A DNA stretch of 64,000 bases. It comes from Nitrospirota bacterium. GTDB lineage: Bacteria; Nitrospirota; Nitrospiria; JACQBZ01. Location: assembly GCA_016201865.1 (NCBI GenBank), contig JACQCA010000010.1, positions 1 through 64,000 of the forward strand, in the 5' to 3' direction. The notes beneath the pieces were generated by a model that was given only the letters and a program-made list of their open reading frames with translations, made no database searches and had not been told where the DNA came from. The position numbers and the translations under genes were made by a program. This document shows, piece after piece, positions 30,710 to 39,122 of this stretch (positions within the stretch are counted from its first letter, which is position 1; each line of letters begins with the position of its first letter).

Positions 30710-32050
30710 ATGATGGACGAATCGCGTTTTCGCGAGGTAGTCAAACAGGTGATGGCGCTGGCGGATGGAACGGCGGTGGAAGTCCTGCTGGCAGCGCAAC
30801 AGGAAGGCCTCACCCGTTTCGGCAATAATGTCGTCTCGCAGCATATCGAAACCGGCAACAGCGAGCTGGTCATACGGGTTCAACAGGGAACGCGACAGGG
30901 GAAGGCGGGCTGCAATCAGTTCGATCGGGCCACGCTTGAGCGAACCGTCCGGAAGGCTGTTCTGCTTGCCTCGATCCAGCGCAACGATCCCTTGCTTTTG
31001 CCGCTGCCGGGGTCCCAGAAATACCGGACGCTCTCCCATTATCGGCCGCAGACCGTCGCTGTCTCTCCGGGTGAAAAAGTGGATCGCATCCGTCAGGCCG
31101 TCGGGCTTTGCATGAAAAAGAAGACGACGGCGGCCGGGATTTTCTCGCACGGGATGCAGGCGGTCGGCCTGGCCAATTCCAACGGCCTGTTCGCATACAA
31201 CCGGTACACCTCCGCCGGCTTTTCGGTCACGGTCATGGCGAAGGACAGCTCCGGATGGGCCGATGCAACGCAGCCGGATATTCATGACCTTCATCCGGAA
31301 GCATTGACGGCCGTCGCGCTGGAGAAGGCGCTGGCCGGCCGCCGCCCGAAGGCGCTGTCGCCGGGGGAATACGATGTGATTCTGGAACCGGCCGCGGTCG
31401 CGGAGCTGCTGCTCTTCATGGCCTGGGAAGGGTTCGGGGCGCTGCCGTATCTGGAAGGCCGCAGTTTTGTATCGGGCCGGTTGGGCCAGAAGATTCTGGG
31501 CGGGAATGTCACGATCACGGACGATGTTTATCATCCACGGACGCTTGGGTTGAATTTCGATTACGAGGGGATGCCGCGGCGGTCTGTGGTGCTGGTGGAT
31601 CACGGCGTGGCGAAAGCGGTTGTGCATGACCGGAAGACGGCGAAGGAAGCCGGGACGGAATCGACCGGACACGCGCTGCCGCTTCCGAACACCAACGGGC
31701 CGATGCCGCTCAATCTGGTGCTGGCGGCGGGCGACTCATCGGTGGATGAGATGGTCGCCTCGACCTCCCGCGGATTGCTGATCACCCATTTTCATTACAC
31801 GAACATTCTCGATCCGGTGCCTTTGATGATCACGGGCATGACGCGGGACGGCGTTTTTCTGGTCGAGAAGGGGAGGGTAAAGCATCCCGTGAAAAATTTC
31901 CGGTTTACCGAGAGTGTCGTCAAAGCCTTCAATCAGGTCGAGGCGTTGGGGCGCGATATGGTCTATGCCCATGCCTTCTGGGGCGGCGGGATCGTCTGCC
32001 CGGCCGCCAAGATCCGGGGATTTAATTTTTCGAGCGCGACGAGGTTTTGA
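30710..32050 (+). CDS. tldE: TldE/PmbA-family metalloprotease subunit
   Basis: A 446-residue TldD/PmbA-superfamily protein without the HExxxH zinc motif; it is the TldE-type partner. TldE pairs with the active TldD to degrade or process peptides and release small peptide products such as microcin leader cleavage. Family features include SGWADATQPDIHDL, YDVILEPAAVAELLLFM and LVDHGVAKAVVHDRKTAKEAGTESTGHA. ATG 30710 is used. The TldD gene follows 2 bp later, an operon arrangement seen widely. No antibiotic-peptide gene is seen near. Role may be general peptide housekeeping. Confidence 0.88.
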   Translation: MMDESRFREVVKQVMALADGTAVEVLLAAQQEGLTRFGNNVVSQHIETGNSELVIRVQQGTRQGKAGCNQFDRATLERTVRKAVLLASIQRNDPLLLPLPGSQKYRTLSHYRPQTVAVSPGEKVDRIRQAVGLCMKKKTTAAGIFSHGMQAVGLANSNGLFAYNRYTSAGFSVTVMAKDSSGWADATQPDIHDLHPEALTAVALEKALAGRRPKALSPGEYDVILEPAAVAELLLFMAWEGFGALPYLEGRSFVSGRLGQKILGGNVTITDDVYHPRTLGLNFDYEGMPRRSVVLVDHGVAKAVVHDRKTAKEAGTESTGHALPLPNTNGPMPLNLVLAAGDSSVDEMVASTSRGLLITHFHYTNILDPVPLMITGMTRDGVFLVEKGRVKHPVKNFRFTESVVKAFNQVEALGRDMVYAHAFWGGGIVCPAAKIRGFNFSSATRF

Positions 32051-32052
32051 GG

Positions 32053-33498
32053 ATGCGTGATCTCACGTCGATTGCACTGAACACCGCCAAACGCCACGGG
32101 GCGTCGTACGCCGATATACGGATTCTCCAGACCAAGGTCGAAGACCTGACGGTCCGAAACGGCGAGCTGGGCGAGATGCGGCAGGATGAGTCGTTTGGCT
32201 TCGGCGTGCGCGTGATCGTGGACGGGGCCTGGGGATTTGCGGCCGGCCCATCCGTGACGAAGAAGGATATTCAAAAGACCGCCGTCCAGGCCTGCCGTAT
32301 CGCGAAGGCCAGCGCAAAGCTGAAAAAAGGAAATGTCCGTCTTACGAAAGAAGACGTGGTCGATACCGCCTGGCAGACGCCGGTCGTGATCGATCCGTTC
32401 CGCGTGCCGGTGACCGAGAAGCTGGACCTGCTGTTCCGAATCGATGAGATTCTTCGTAAAGACCGTCGGATCATTGCGGCCGAGTCCACAATGGGATGTG
32501 TCCGCGAGCGGCAATGGCTGGCGACGAGCGAGGGGACCTTCATCGACCAGACGCTCACCCGCACCGGCGCGGGCTATTCCGCGACGGCGGTCGAGCAGGG
32601 CGAGGTTCAGAAGCGGTCCTATCCGATGAGCTTCGGCGGGCAGTACATGGGAATGGGCTATGAACTGGTCAAGGGACTTGCTCTGATCGAGAATGCCGAG
32701 AAGACACGTGACGAGGCCGTCGCTCTGTTGTCCGCCAAGCCGTGTCCTTCAGGCAAGAAAGACCTAATTTTAGACGGGACGCAGCTTGCGCTCCAGATCC
32801 ATGAATCGATGGGCCATCCGTCCGAGCTGGACCGAGTGCTGGGACTCGAGGAAAATTATGCCGGGCGGAGTTTTCTGACAACGGAAAAGTTCGGGAAGTT
32901 TCGTTACGGCTCGGATCAGGTGACGCTGATGGCCGACTCGACCGTGCCGGGGGGACTCGCCACGATGGGCTATGACGACGACGGCGTCCGGTCGCAGCGA
33001 TGGCCGATCGTTCAAAATGGGATCTTCGTCGGGTATCACACCAACCGCGAATTCGCGCCGGTGATCAAGCAGAGCAGCCGCGGCTGCTGCCGCGCCGACA
33101 GCTGGGCCTCGCTCCCGATGATCCGGATCACGAACGTGAGCCTGATGCCGGGCGACCGGACGCTCGATGAACTCATTGCCGATACAAAAGACGGGATCTT
33201 AATGTGCACGAACAAGAGCTGGTCGATTGATCAGATGCGGTACAACTTCCAGTTCGGCTGCGAAGTCGGCTGGGAGATCAAAAACGGCAAGCTCGGCGCG
33301 ATGCTCAAGAACTGCACCTATCAGGGAATCACGCCGGAGTTCTGGGGCTCCTGCGACGCGGTCTGCAACGGCGATCACTGGACGCTCTGGGGCGTCGTGA
33401 ACTGCGGCAAGGGGCAGCCCGGCCAGACGGCCGAGATGTCCCACGGCGCCGCGCCGGCAAGGTTTCGAAGCGTAACCGTAGGCGTCAATCGAAAATAG
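32053..33498 (+). CDS. tldD: TldD-family zinc metalloprotease
   Basis: A 481-residue catalytic TldD. The zinc-binding HESMGH (HExxxH) motif is seen in LALQIHESMGHPSELDRVLG, with a third ligand Cys likely in the C-terminal NYQFGCEVGWEI / KNCTYQG region. It follows TldE, forming the TldD/E heterodimer that encloses the active site and cleaves unstructured peptides. ATG 32053 (GAGG upstream) is preferred over TTG 32047 overlapping the tldE stop. Natural substrates here are unknown; known examples are CcdA antitoxin and RiPP precursors. Confidence 0.92.
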   Translation: MRDLTSIALNTAKRHGASYADIRILQTKVEDLTVRNGELGEMRQDESFGFGVRVIVDGAWGFAAGPSVTKKDIQKTAVQACRIAKASAKLKKGNVRLTKEDVVDTAWQTPVVIDPFRVPVTEKLDLLFRIDEILRKDRRIIAAESTMGCVRERQWLATSEGTFIDQTLTRTGAGYSATAVEQGEVQKRSYPMSFGGQYMGMGYELVKGLALIENAEKTRDEAVALLSAKPCPSGKKDLILDGTQLALQIHESMGHPSELDRVLGLEENYAGRSFLTTEKFGKFRYGSDQVTLMADSTVPGGLATMGYDDDGVRSQRWPIVQNGIFVGYHTNREFAPVIKQSSRGCCRADSWASLPMIRITNVSLMPGDRTLDELIADTKDGILMCTNKSWSIDQMRYNFQFGCEVGWEIKNGKLGAMLKNCTYQGITPEFWGSCDAVCNGDHWTLWGVVNCGKGQPGQTAEMSHGAAPARFRSVTVGVNRK

Positions 33499-33510
33499 TT
33501 CCTTAAACGG

Positions 33511-33540
33511 TTGACATTGCCCGGGTGGTTATGGTTCAAT
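33511..33540 (+). promoter_or_regulatory. Promoter of the outer-membrane-like protein gene
   Basis: TTGACA (33511-33516), 18-bp spacer, TTCAAT (33535-33540); AAAGGAGG follows just before ATG 33596. Confidence 0.5.
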
Positions 33541-33595
33541 CCAACCGTTTGGGTCAGAGAAGCAGTCCCATACCAACAATCTGAAAGGAGGAACT

Positions 33596-34183
33596 ATGCG
33601 AAGAATCGGATTTTTTGTGGTAGCGGTGGCGTTATTGATGGGTGTCGCAAGCCGACCGGCGCATGCGGCCAACCTGGGTTTTGATCTGGGAACAAGTTTT
33701 TATCTGCCCGGCGAGAAGACGGCCGACAGCGGGACGGCCAATTCCGTCGCGATCACCTTTCCGTTGAGTCCCGGTTTGGAGGTCGGTTTTTATCGAGAGG
33801 AATTGTCGTTTGGTCTTGAGAAGAACCTCAACGGGGGGCCGAAGACGCGGGTGAATACGGATGTATCCATTGATGCGATTCGCATCGTGCAGAGTCTCGC
33901 GGGGCCCATCGCGATCGGTCTTGCTGTGGGAACGGCGGGTGTCACCGGAACCACGGGGGGAGCAACGACCATCTCGGACCGTGCGCCCATGGCGGATATC
34001 TTTGCACGCGTGACGGCGCTCAGCGGAGGGGACAAGATCAATGCCAACCTTTCGGTGACGTTGGGCTACCGCCTTTTGAGGATCGCGGGAGTAGACCCGG
34101 ACGGCGCCGGAACCGACTTCACCAGCAACGTGAGTAACCTGGGCGGATTTGGGATCGGAGTCTCTGCCGGCGTCAGGTTTTAA
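33596..34183 (+). CDS. Exported beta-barrel-like protein, probable outer membrane
   Basis: A 195-residue protein with a classic signal peptide (RRIGFFVVAVALLMGVASRPAHA, cleaved about residue 24) and a mature part of alternating strands (NLGFDLGTSFYLPG, SVAITFPLSPGLEVGFYREELSFGL, PIAIGLAVGTAG, ANLSVTLGYRLL, GGFGIGVSAGVRF). It ends in aromatic Phe after GVR, the usual outer-membrane sorting signal. About eight strands are possible. No family recognised, function unknown; perhaps a small pore or structural protein. A strong AAAGGAGG and terminator show a monocistronic, well-expressed gene. Confidence 0.8.
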   Translation: MRRIGFFVVAVALLMGVASRPAHAANLGFDLGTSFYLPGEKTADSGTANSVAITFPLSPGLEVGFYREELSFGLEKNLNGGPKTRVNTDVSIDAIRIVQSLAGPIAIGLAVGTAGVTGTTGGATTISDRAPMADIFARVTALSGGDKINANLSVTLGYRLLRIAGVDPDGAGTDFTSNVSNLGGFGIGVSAGVRF

Positions 34184-34209
34184 TCCATCTGCCGATGGGA
34201 ATGATCACA

Positions 34210-34246
34210 AGGCCCGTGATGCTTGCCGTCACGGGCCTGTTTTTTA
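34210..34246 (+). terminator. Rho-independent terminator after the outer-membrane gene
   Basis: 10-bp stem AGGCCCGTGA (34210-34219) / TCACGGGCCT (34229-34238), followed by GTTTTTT. Confidence 0.92.
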
Positions 34247-34259
34247 GAAAAACAGGGCC

Positions 34260-34934
34260 ATGGATCCTGTCCCCATTTCAAGGGTCGAAAGGTGGAACGG
34301 GCTTGCGGTCATCCCGGTTCTCTTGACGTTCACCTACCCCTTGTGGTCGCCGTTTCCCGCCGATGCGTTATGGCCGACGCTGATGCCCCAACTCGCCGCC
34401 TATGCCGGTCTGATCTTCTGGTGCGTCGTGAACGACCGTTGTTTCAGTCGTCTTTTTATAACGGCGGACCGGCTCGCCAAAAATCTTTTGAGAGGGGGAT
34501 TCATCGGTGTTCTGACCGGCCTCGTGAATCTTTGGGTGATCGTCGGGCTCACGCCCCGGCTGGGATACCGCTTCGATTTTCTCCGCGACACCCCGCATGC
34601 CCGGATGCCCTTTGCCGTCATGGTTCCTTGGGGCATCGTCCTGATCGCTTTTTGGGTCGAGCTGAATTTCCGCGGCTTTATTCTGGGAAGACTTGCGGTG
34701 ATGTCGGGCGACAAACCGTATGGACCGGCCATCGCCGTGACCGTCTCGGCCCTTGCTTTTTCCTGGGACCCGTTTATGCTGACGGTTTTTCGCGGCTATC
34801 ACTGGCTGGCGCTCACCGACGGCCTGATCTGGGGCGGGCTGCTGATTTACACCCGAAACCTCTTCTCAACCGTCGCGGCCCATGCCGTGGAAGTGATCCT
34901 CGTCTATTCCGTTCTGAAGATTTTTTATGCTTGA
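34260..34934 (+). CDS. CPBP/CAAX-type membrane protein with degenerate active site
   Basis: A 224-residue multi-pass membrane protein. The CPBP family (CAAX protease-like) is suggested by WVELNFRGFILGRLA (motif 1, normally EExxxR, here VELNFR, so the first Glu is replaced by Val), HAVEVILV (motif 4) and an ALTDGLIWGGLL helix. The His of the second family motif is not present (AFSWDPF instead of FxxxH). An inactive or altered scaffold is likely. Around seven hydrophobic segments. ATG 34260 is close after the terminator; no promoter is obvious. Unknown job; other members process membrane or bacteriocin peptides. Confidence 0.65.
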   Translation: MDPVPISRVERWNGLAVIPVLLTFTYPLWSPFPADALWPTLMPQLAAYAGLIFWCVVNDRCFSRLFITADRLAKNLLRGGFIGVLTGLVNLWVIVGLTPRLGYRFDFLRDTPHARMPFAVMVPWGIVLIAFWVELNFRGFILGRLAVMSGDKPYGPAIAVTVSALAFSWDPFMLTVFRGYHWLALTDGLIWGGLLIYTRNLFSTVAAHAVEVILVYSVLKIFYA

Positions 34935-34957
34935 TCGGAGTGAAGATCGGAGCCGGA

Positions 34958-34986
34958 TTGCAAAGAGCGGAGGAACTTCATATAAT
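34958..34986 (+). promoter_or_regulatory. Promoter of the RDD-family gene
   Basis: TTGCAA (34958-34963), 17-bp spacer, TATAAT (34981-34986). Confidence 0.6.
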
Positions 34987-35015
34987 GGGACGTTTTCCGG
35001 ACGGCATCCATCATT

Positions 35016-36563
35016 ATGACGGACCATGGAGATCAGTTTCGCTTCGGCCTTCGCCGGAGAATCCTGCCGGCCGCCTCGGTCGTGGTCATCGGCCTGCTGG
35101 CCGTCGGCGCGTTTCTGTTTCTCGCGCGCCGCATTCCTCTTCCGACCGTTCCCCTTCCGATGGCCGACCTCCAGGCGGCCGCGATCGGGGAGCGCATCTA
35201 CCTTTTTGGGGTCCAACACGATCGAGCGATATCGCCTCCGAAAGAAACGAGATGGATGAAGACGGTGGAAGGCGATCGAATTCAGGGCGAGTCGGAGGTC
35301 AAGCCGTTTTATTCCCTGGTCGGATTCTCGGACCGGCTCTGGTTTTTAAATCCGGGGATGTACCGGGTGTTCGACGGAAAAGAATGGCAGCGTTTTGAGG
35401 CTCCCTGGGTCGGCGCCGATCCGATCGCGGCCGCAACGCCGGCCCAGGTGTGGGTCTTGAGCCGCAGCGGGGAAGGGTACTCTCTCACGTCCTATTCTCA
35501 CGACGTCTGGAACCGGCCGATCTCCATCACGGTCGAACCGAACGATCGTGAGCGGTTCTGTGCGGACATATGCCCTTCCGGTATGGTCGTTTTCAAAGAA
35601 AAGATCTACGCCTACTGGTTGAAAGACGGCCATCTTTATCAATGGGTATTCGACGGCGACCGGTTCGGGTCGGTCGAACCCTTGCGGGAGGTCTTCGGAA
35701 ACGTCATGAGCTTCGAGGTCTTGGCGGATCCGGACCGGATCTTCGTCTGGTACCTGCCGGCTTCGGCCGCCGCCCCTCCAGACCGGATCCCGAGTCGGGT
35801 TTCCATCGGTCTGAAGACGTTCGATGGAAACGGATGGCGCGAAGAGAAAGGTCTTGATCGGTCCGCCCCGGTCGGTCTTTTTGAAATGGTTCCTCTGAAG
35901 GCGCAGGGCAAGACGCATCTTCTGATCAACACCGGCGTCCGCATTGAGGATCTGATCTGGGAACAGGAAGATTCAGGGCGATCCGTCTTCCTTCTTGGAG
36001 GGGACCTCGGGCCGTCCGTCATCCGGTACCATGGAATAATCCTGCTTTTATTGTCCGTGATGGTCACCGTGGCGGCGTTGGGCTCGTCTTCCGTCCTGAA
36101 CCGCTTGAAACCGGCGCACGAGAACCCGGACGTCCTTTATGCTTCCGTGGGACGGCGGTTTACGGCGAAAGGGATCGACACCGCTTTGGTGATCGCGCCG
36201 GTTGGGATCATGGTCTGGGCTCGACTCGATCCGGACAGCCTGCTATTTCCGATCTCGCTGGCGCAGGCGATCTCGACCGGCGGGAAAGGGTTGATGATCA
36301 TGCCCGTCCTGCTTTTTACCTATCATGTGCTGGCCGAGGGTTTCTGGGGGCAAACCCTCGGCAAGCGGCTTTGCCGGATCATCGTGATGAACCAAGACCT
36401 GAAACCCTGCACGATGTTGCAGTCCGTCGTTCGTAATCTCCTGCGCTTGGCGGACGGGATCTTCCTGTACAGTGTGGGGCTCATGAGCATCGCGGCCACC
36501 GACCGTTGGCAGCGTCTGGGCGACCTGTCCGGCCGGACGGTGGTCGTGCGAATCAAAACATAA
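35016..36563 (+). CDS. RDD-family membrane protein with a long extracytoplasmic domain
   Basis: A 515-residue protein. An N-terminal transmembrane anchor (about 15-37) is followed by a long soluble region (about 45-335) of repeated short strands with periodic Trp/Phe and Gly (IYLFGVQHD, SLVGFSDRLWFLN, AQVWVLSRSGEG, EKIYAYWLKDGHLYQWVFDGD), resembling beta-propeller or Kelch-like units. The C-terminus (about 375-510) is an RDD domain: RRFTAKGIDTALVIAPVGIMVW, then GQTLGKRLCRIIVMN. RDD proteins are small transport-like membrane proteins; the fusion to a propeller-like region is uncommon. Function unknown. Confidence 0.78.
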   Translation: MTDHGDQFRFGLRRRILPAASVVVIGLLAVGAFLFLARRIPLPTVPLPMADLQAAAIGERIYLFGVQHDRAISPPKETRWMKTVEGDRIQGESEVKPFYSLVGFSDRLWFLNPGMYRVFDGKEWQRFEAPWVGADPIAAATPAQVWVLSRSGEGYSLTSYSHDVWNRPISITVEPNDRERFCADICPSGMVVFKEKIYAYWLKDGHLYQWVFDGDRFGSVEPLREVFGNVMSFEVLADPDRIFVWYLPASAAAPPDRIPSRVSIGLKTFDGNGWREEKGLDRSAPVGLFEMVPLKAQGKTHLLINTGVRIEDLIWEQEDSGRSVFLLGGDLGPSVIRYHGIILLLLSVMVTVAALGSSSVLNRLKPAHENPDVLYASVGRRFTAKGIDTALVIAPVGIMVWARLDPDSLLFPISLAQAISTGGKGLMIMPVLLFTYHVLAEGFWGQTLGKRLCRIIVMNQDLKPCTMLQSVVRNLLRLADGIFLYSVGLMSIAATDRWQRLGDLSGRTVVVRIKT

Positions 36564-36632
36564 CCGGACGTTACAAAAGCAGGCGCTTAATGATGCGCGG
36601 GCACTGCGGGATGTCCGTTTCAGGAGGCGATC

Positions 36633-38165
36633 ATGATCGCAAAGATACTGAGCAGCGCCGTTTTGGGTTTGGACGCCCTTCTCGTGGAGGTCGAACTGGA
36701 CGTGGCGTCGGGTCTTCCGATGTTTACGATCGTGGGCCTGCCGGATGCCGCGATCAAGGAAAGCAAGGATCGCGTCCGGGCGGCGCTCAAGAACACTGGT
36801 TTTAATTTCCCGGTGAAAAAGATCACGGTCAATCTGGCCCCGGCCGACGTCAAGAAAGAGGGTTCGGCTTTCGATCTGCCGATGGCCCTTGGGATCCTGG
36901 TGGCGGAAGGGGTCCTGGATCCGGACTCGGTCAAGCCCTACCTCGTGGTGGGGGAGCTTTCGTTGGACGGCCGGGTCAAAGCGATCCGGGGCGCCTTGTC
37001 CATGGCCGTCGCGGTCAAGGAGGCGAATCTTCGTGGATTGATCCTTCCGGCCGAGAATGCGTCCGAAGCGGCCGTCGTGGAAGGAATCCACGTCTTCGGG
37101 GTCGAGACGCTTCCCCAGGTGGTCGAGTTCTTAAGCGATCGTCAGCCGATGACCCCGATCCGAGTCGACCTGCAGCAGATCTTTTCGGACCATGCCGTCT
37201 ACGGCGATGACTTTTTGGATGTGAAAGGGCAGGATCACGCCAAACGCGCCCTCGAAGTCGCCGCGGCCGGGGGCCATAATCTCTTGATGATCGGTCCGCC
37301 CGGTTCGGGCAAGACGATGCTGGCCAAGCGGCTGCCGTCCATCCTTCCCGTGATGAATTTCGCCGAGGCGATCGAGACGACGAAGGTCCATTCCGTGGTC
37401 GGTCTCCTCCCGGAACGGAGGCCGCTGCTTTCGACACGGCCCTTCCGTTCGCCCCACCACACCATTTCGGACGCCGGGCTGGTCGGCGGCGGTCCGGTGC
37501 CCAAGCCGGGCGAGGTGAGCCTGGCCCATAACGGCGTCCTCTTTTTAGACGAGCTGCCGGAGTTCCGGAGAAACGTCTTAGAGGTGCTGCGTCAACCGAT
37601 CGAGGAGGGGCGCGTGACGATCTCGCGTGCGACGGCCACGCTGTCCTACCCGGCGCAGTTCATGCTGCTGGCGGCGATGAATCCCTGCCCCTGCGGTTTC
37701 TTCACCGATCCGGCGCATGCCTGCGTCTGCACGCCCTTGCAGATTCAGCGATACCGTGCCAGGGTATCCGGTCCATTGCTGGACCGCATTGACATTCACG
37801 TGGAGGTGCCGGCGGTGCCGTTTCGGGATCTGGCGACGGACCGCGTCCGGGAAGATTCGACGACGATCCGAAACCGCGTGAACCGGGCGCGCATCCTGCA
37901 GCAGGAGCGGTATAAAAGCGACGGGATCTACTGCAACGCGCAACTGAGGCCCCGGCAGCTTAAAAAATACTGCGCCCTGGATGAAAATTCCCGAAAACTG
38001 ATCGAGCTGGCCATGGCCAAGCTGGGCCTTTCGGCCCGGGCCTACAACCGGATCTTAAAAGTGGCCCGGACGATCGCCGATTTGGAGGCCAAGGAGCGGA
38101 TCGAATCTTCCCACGTCTCCGAGGCGATCCAATACCGCACCCTCGATCGAAGGAATTATGTGTGA
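36633..38165 (+). CDS. comM: ComM/YifB-family Mg-chelatase-like AAA+ ATPase
   Basis: A 510-residue AAA+ protein with an N-terminal LonN-like domain ([40 protein letters not shown]), Walker [13 protein letters not shown], Walker B FLDELPEF, and a C-terminal Mg-chelatase-type lid. ComM promotes branch migration in natural transformation and recombination, acting as a hexameric helicase. AGGAGGCG precedes ATG 36633. The region [40 protein letters not shown] is typical. No competence operon is near; it is usually a stand-alone gene. Confidence 0.93.
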   Translation: MIAKILSSAVLGLDALLVEVELDVASGLPMFTIVGLPDAAIKESKDRVRAALKNTGFNFPVKKITVNLAPADVKKEGSAFDLPMALGILVAEGVLDPDSVKPYLVVGELSLDGRVKAIRGALSMAVAVKEANLRGLILPAENASEAAVVEGIHVFGVETLPQVVEFLSDRQPMTPIRVDLQQIFSDHAVYGDDFLDVKGQDHAKRALEVAAAGGHNLLMIGPPGSGKTMLAKRLPSILPVMNFAEAIETTKVHSVVGLLPERRPLLSTRPFRSPHHTISDAGLVGGGPVPKPGEVSLAHNGVLFLDELPEFRRNVLEVLRQPIEEGRVTISRATATLSYPAQFMLLAAMNPCPCGFFTDPAHACVCTPLQIQRYRARVSGPLLDRIDIHVEVPAVPFRDLATDRVREDSTTIRNRVNRARILQQERYKSDGIYCNAQLRPRQLKKYCALDENSRKLIELAMAKLGLSARAYNRILKVARTIADLEAKERIESSHVSEAIQYRTLDRRNYV

Positions 38166-38240
38166 AGTCGAACGCCGTTCCGAGTGACCGACGATAAGAT
38201 GAGACATTCAACATAACAGATACCCTATGAAAGGAGGCCT

Positions 38241-38567
38241 ATGAAAGAGCGACGACGACATCCGCGACTGAGCATTATGGGATTGATCCGAGTCACCCTG
38301 TCCGGGGAATCGAAATCCCAGGAGGCCTATCTGGCCAACATCAGCCGGGGCGGTATCGGGATCTATCTCCATAAAAAGGTCCAGATGGGACAGAAACTCT
38401 GGGTTACGGTTCGATTGAACGACAGGGAAGGCCAAGAGGTGGAAGAGCAAATCGGCGCCCACGTGAGCTGGAGCAATCCGATCGGAGACCTTTGCATGGC
38501 CGGACTTCAATTTGAGAAGATGAGCCGGGAGAAGTACTCGGCTGTTCTCAAAAGCCTCTTTCCATGA
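38241..38567 (+). CDS. PilZ-domain protein, first of a tandem pair
   Basis: A 108-residue PilZ protein. The RRRHPRLSIMG start (RxxxR) and ANISRGGIGIYL (N/DxSxxG) are the c-di-GMP-binding pieces. AAAGGAGG stands before the ATG. Its neighbour 16 bp downstream is a clear paralogue with the same MAGLQFEKMS ending, so the pair came from a tandem duplication. It may regulate motility, secretion or exopolysaccharide; no target gene is seen directly adjacent. Confidence 0.87.
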   Translation: MKERRRHPRLSIMGLIRVTLSGESKSQEAYLANISRGGIGIYLHKKVQMGQKLWVTVRLNDREGQEVEEQIGAHVSWSNPIGDLCMAGLQFEKMSREKYSAVLKSLFP

Positions 38568-38583
38568 GAATGAGCGAAGGAAT

Positions 38584-38964
38584 ATGGATGAATCCTCTGC
38601 GCAAAAACCGCATAAACTGAACGTCACGGAACGGAGAAAGCACCTTCGACTGACCGCGATGGGGCCGGTCGCCTTAACCGTGCAGGGAGAGAAACCGCAG
38701 GGCGTCTATCTGGCGAGCATCGGCCGCGGCGGGCTCGGGATCTACCTCCATCGGGAAATCAAGCCCAACCAGCTCGTCGTGATCACGCTGAAGCTGCTGA
38801 AAGAAGGGGGAAGGGGAGGGGAGTTGAAGATGGCGGCGCGGGTCCGGTGGGCCTCGCCGGTGGGCGAGCTTTATATGGCCGGGCTTCAGTTCGAAAAGAT
38901 GTCGGATCAACGCTACGACCAGCTTTTAAAGCATCTGAACGTCATGGAGGAGATGCAGTTGTAA
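38584..38964 (+). CDS. PilZ-domain protein, second of a tandem pair
   Basis: A 126-residue PilZ protein, paralogous to the preceding gene. ERRKHLRLTAMG matches the RxxxR part, but the second motif ASIGRGGLGIYL has Ile-Gly instead of Asn-Ile-Ser, so c-di-GMP binding may be weakened. It ends in the same MAGLQFEKMSDQRY as its neighbour. ATG 38584 is after GAAGGAAT. The lysine-rich N-terminal extension adds about 15 residues. The two PilZ genes are likely co-transcribed. Confidence 0.85.
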   Translation: MDESSAQKPHKLNVTERRKHLRLTAMGPVALTVQGEKPQGVYLASIGRGGLGIYLHREIKPNQLVVITLKLLKEGGRGGELKMAARVRWASPVGELYMAGLQFEKMSDQRYDQLLKHLNVMEEMQL

Positions 38965-39030
38965 GGCAGGACGGCCTTCCGATGATGCCTTCATTTCTTG
39001 ACGCACCCCGTTTGTGCGAGAGTGCGTTCC

Positions 39031-39060
39031 TTGTGTTCGTGATCCGTTCCCCCGTATAAT
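39031..39060 (+). promoter_or_regulatory. Promoter of the PBP1A gene
   Basis: TTGTGT (39031-39036), 18-bp spacer, TATAAT (39055-39060). A 27-codon open frame (39065-39148) starts 4 bases after the -10 and overlaps the PBP start; it could be a leader peptide. Confidence 0.5.
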
Positions 39061-39122
39061 GATCATGATGGAACCGCAGATGCCGATCCGTTCATGGATT
39101 CGCGTGTTCAATTTGCTGAAGA

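Noticed and set aside
34223-35398. 391-codon plus-strand frame overlapping the CPBP-like and RDD genes
   Set aside because: It overlaps two better genes in other frames, is Arg/Pro/Gly-rich and starts inside the terminator.
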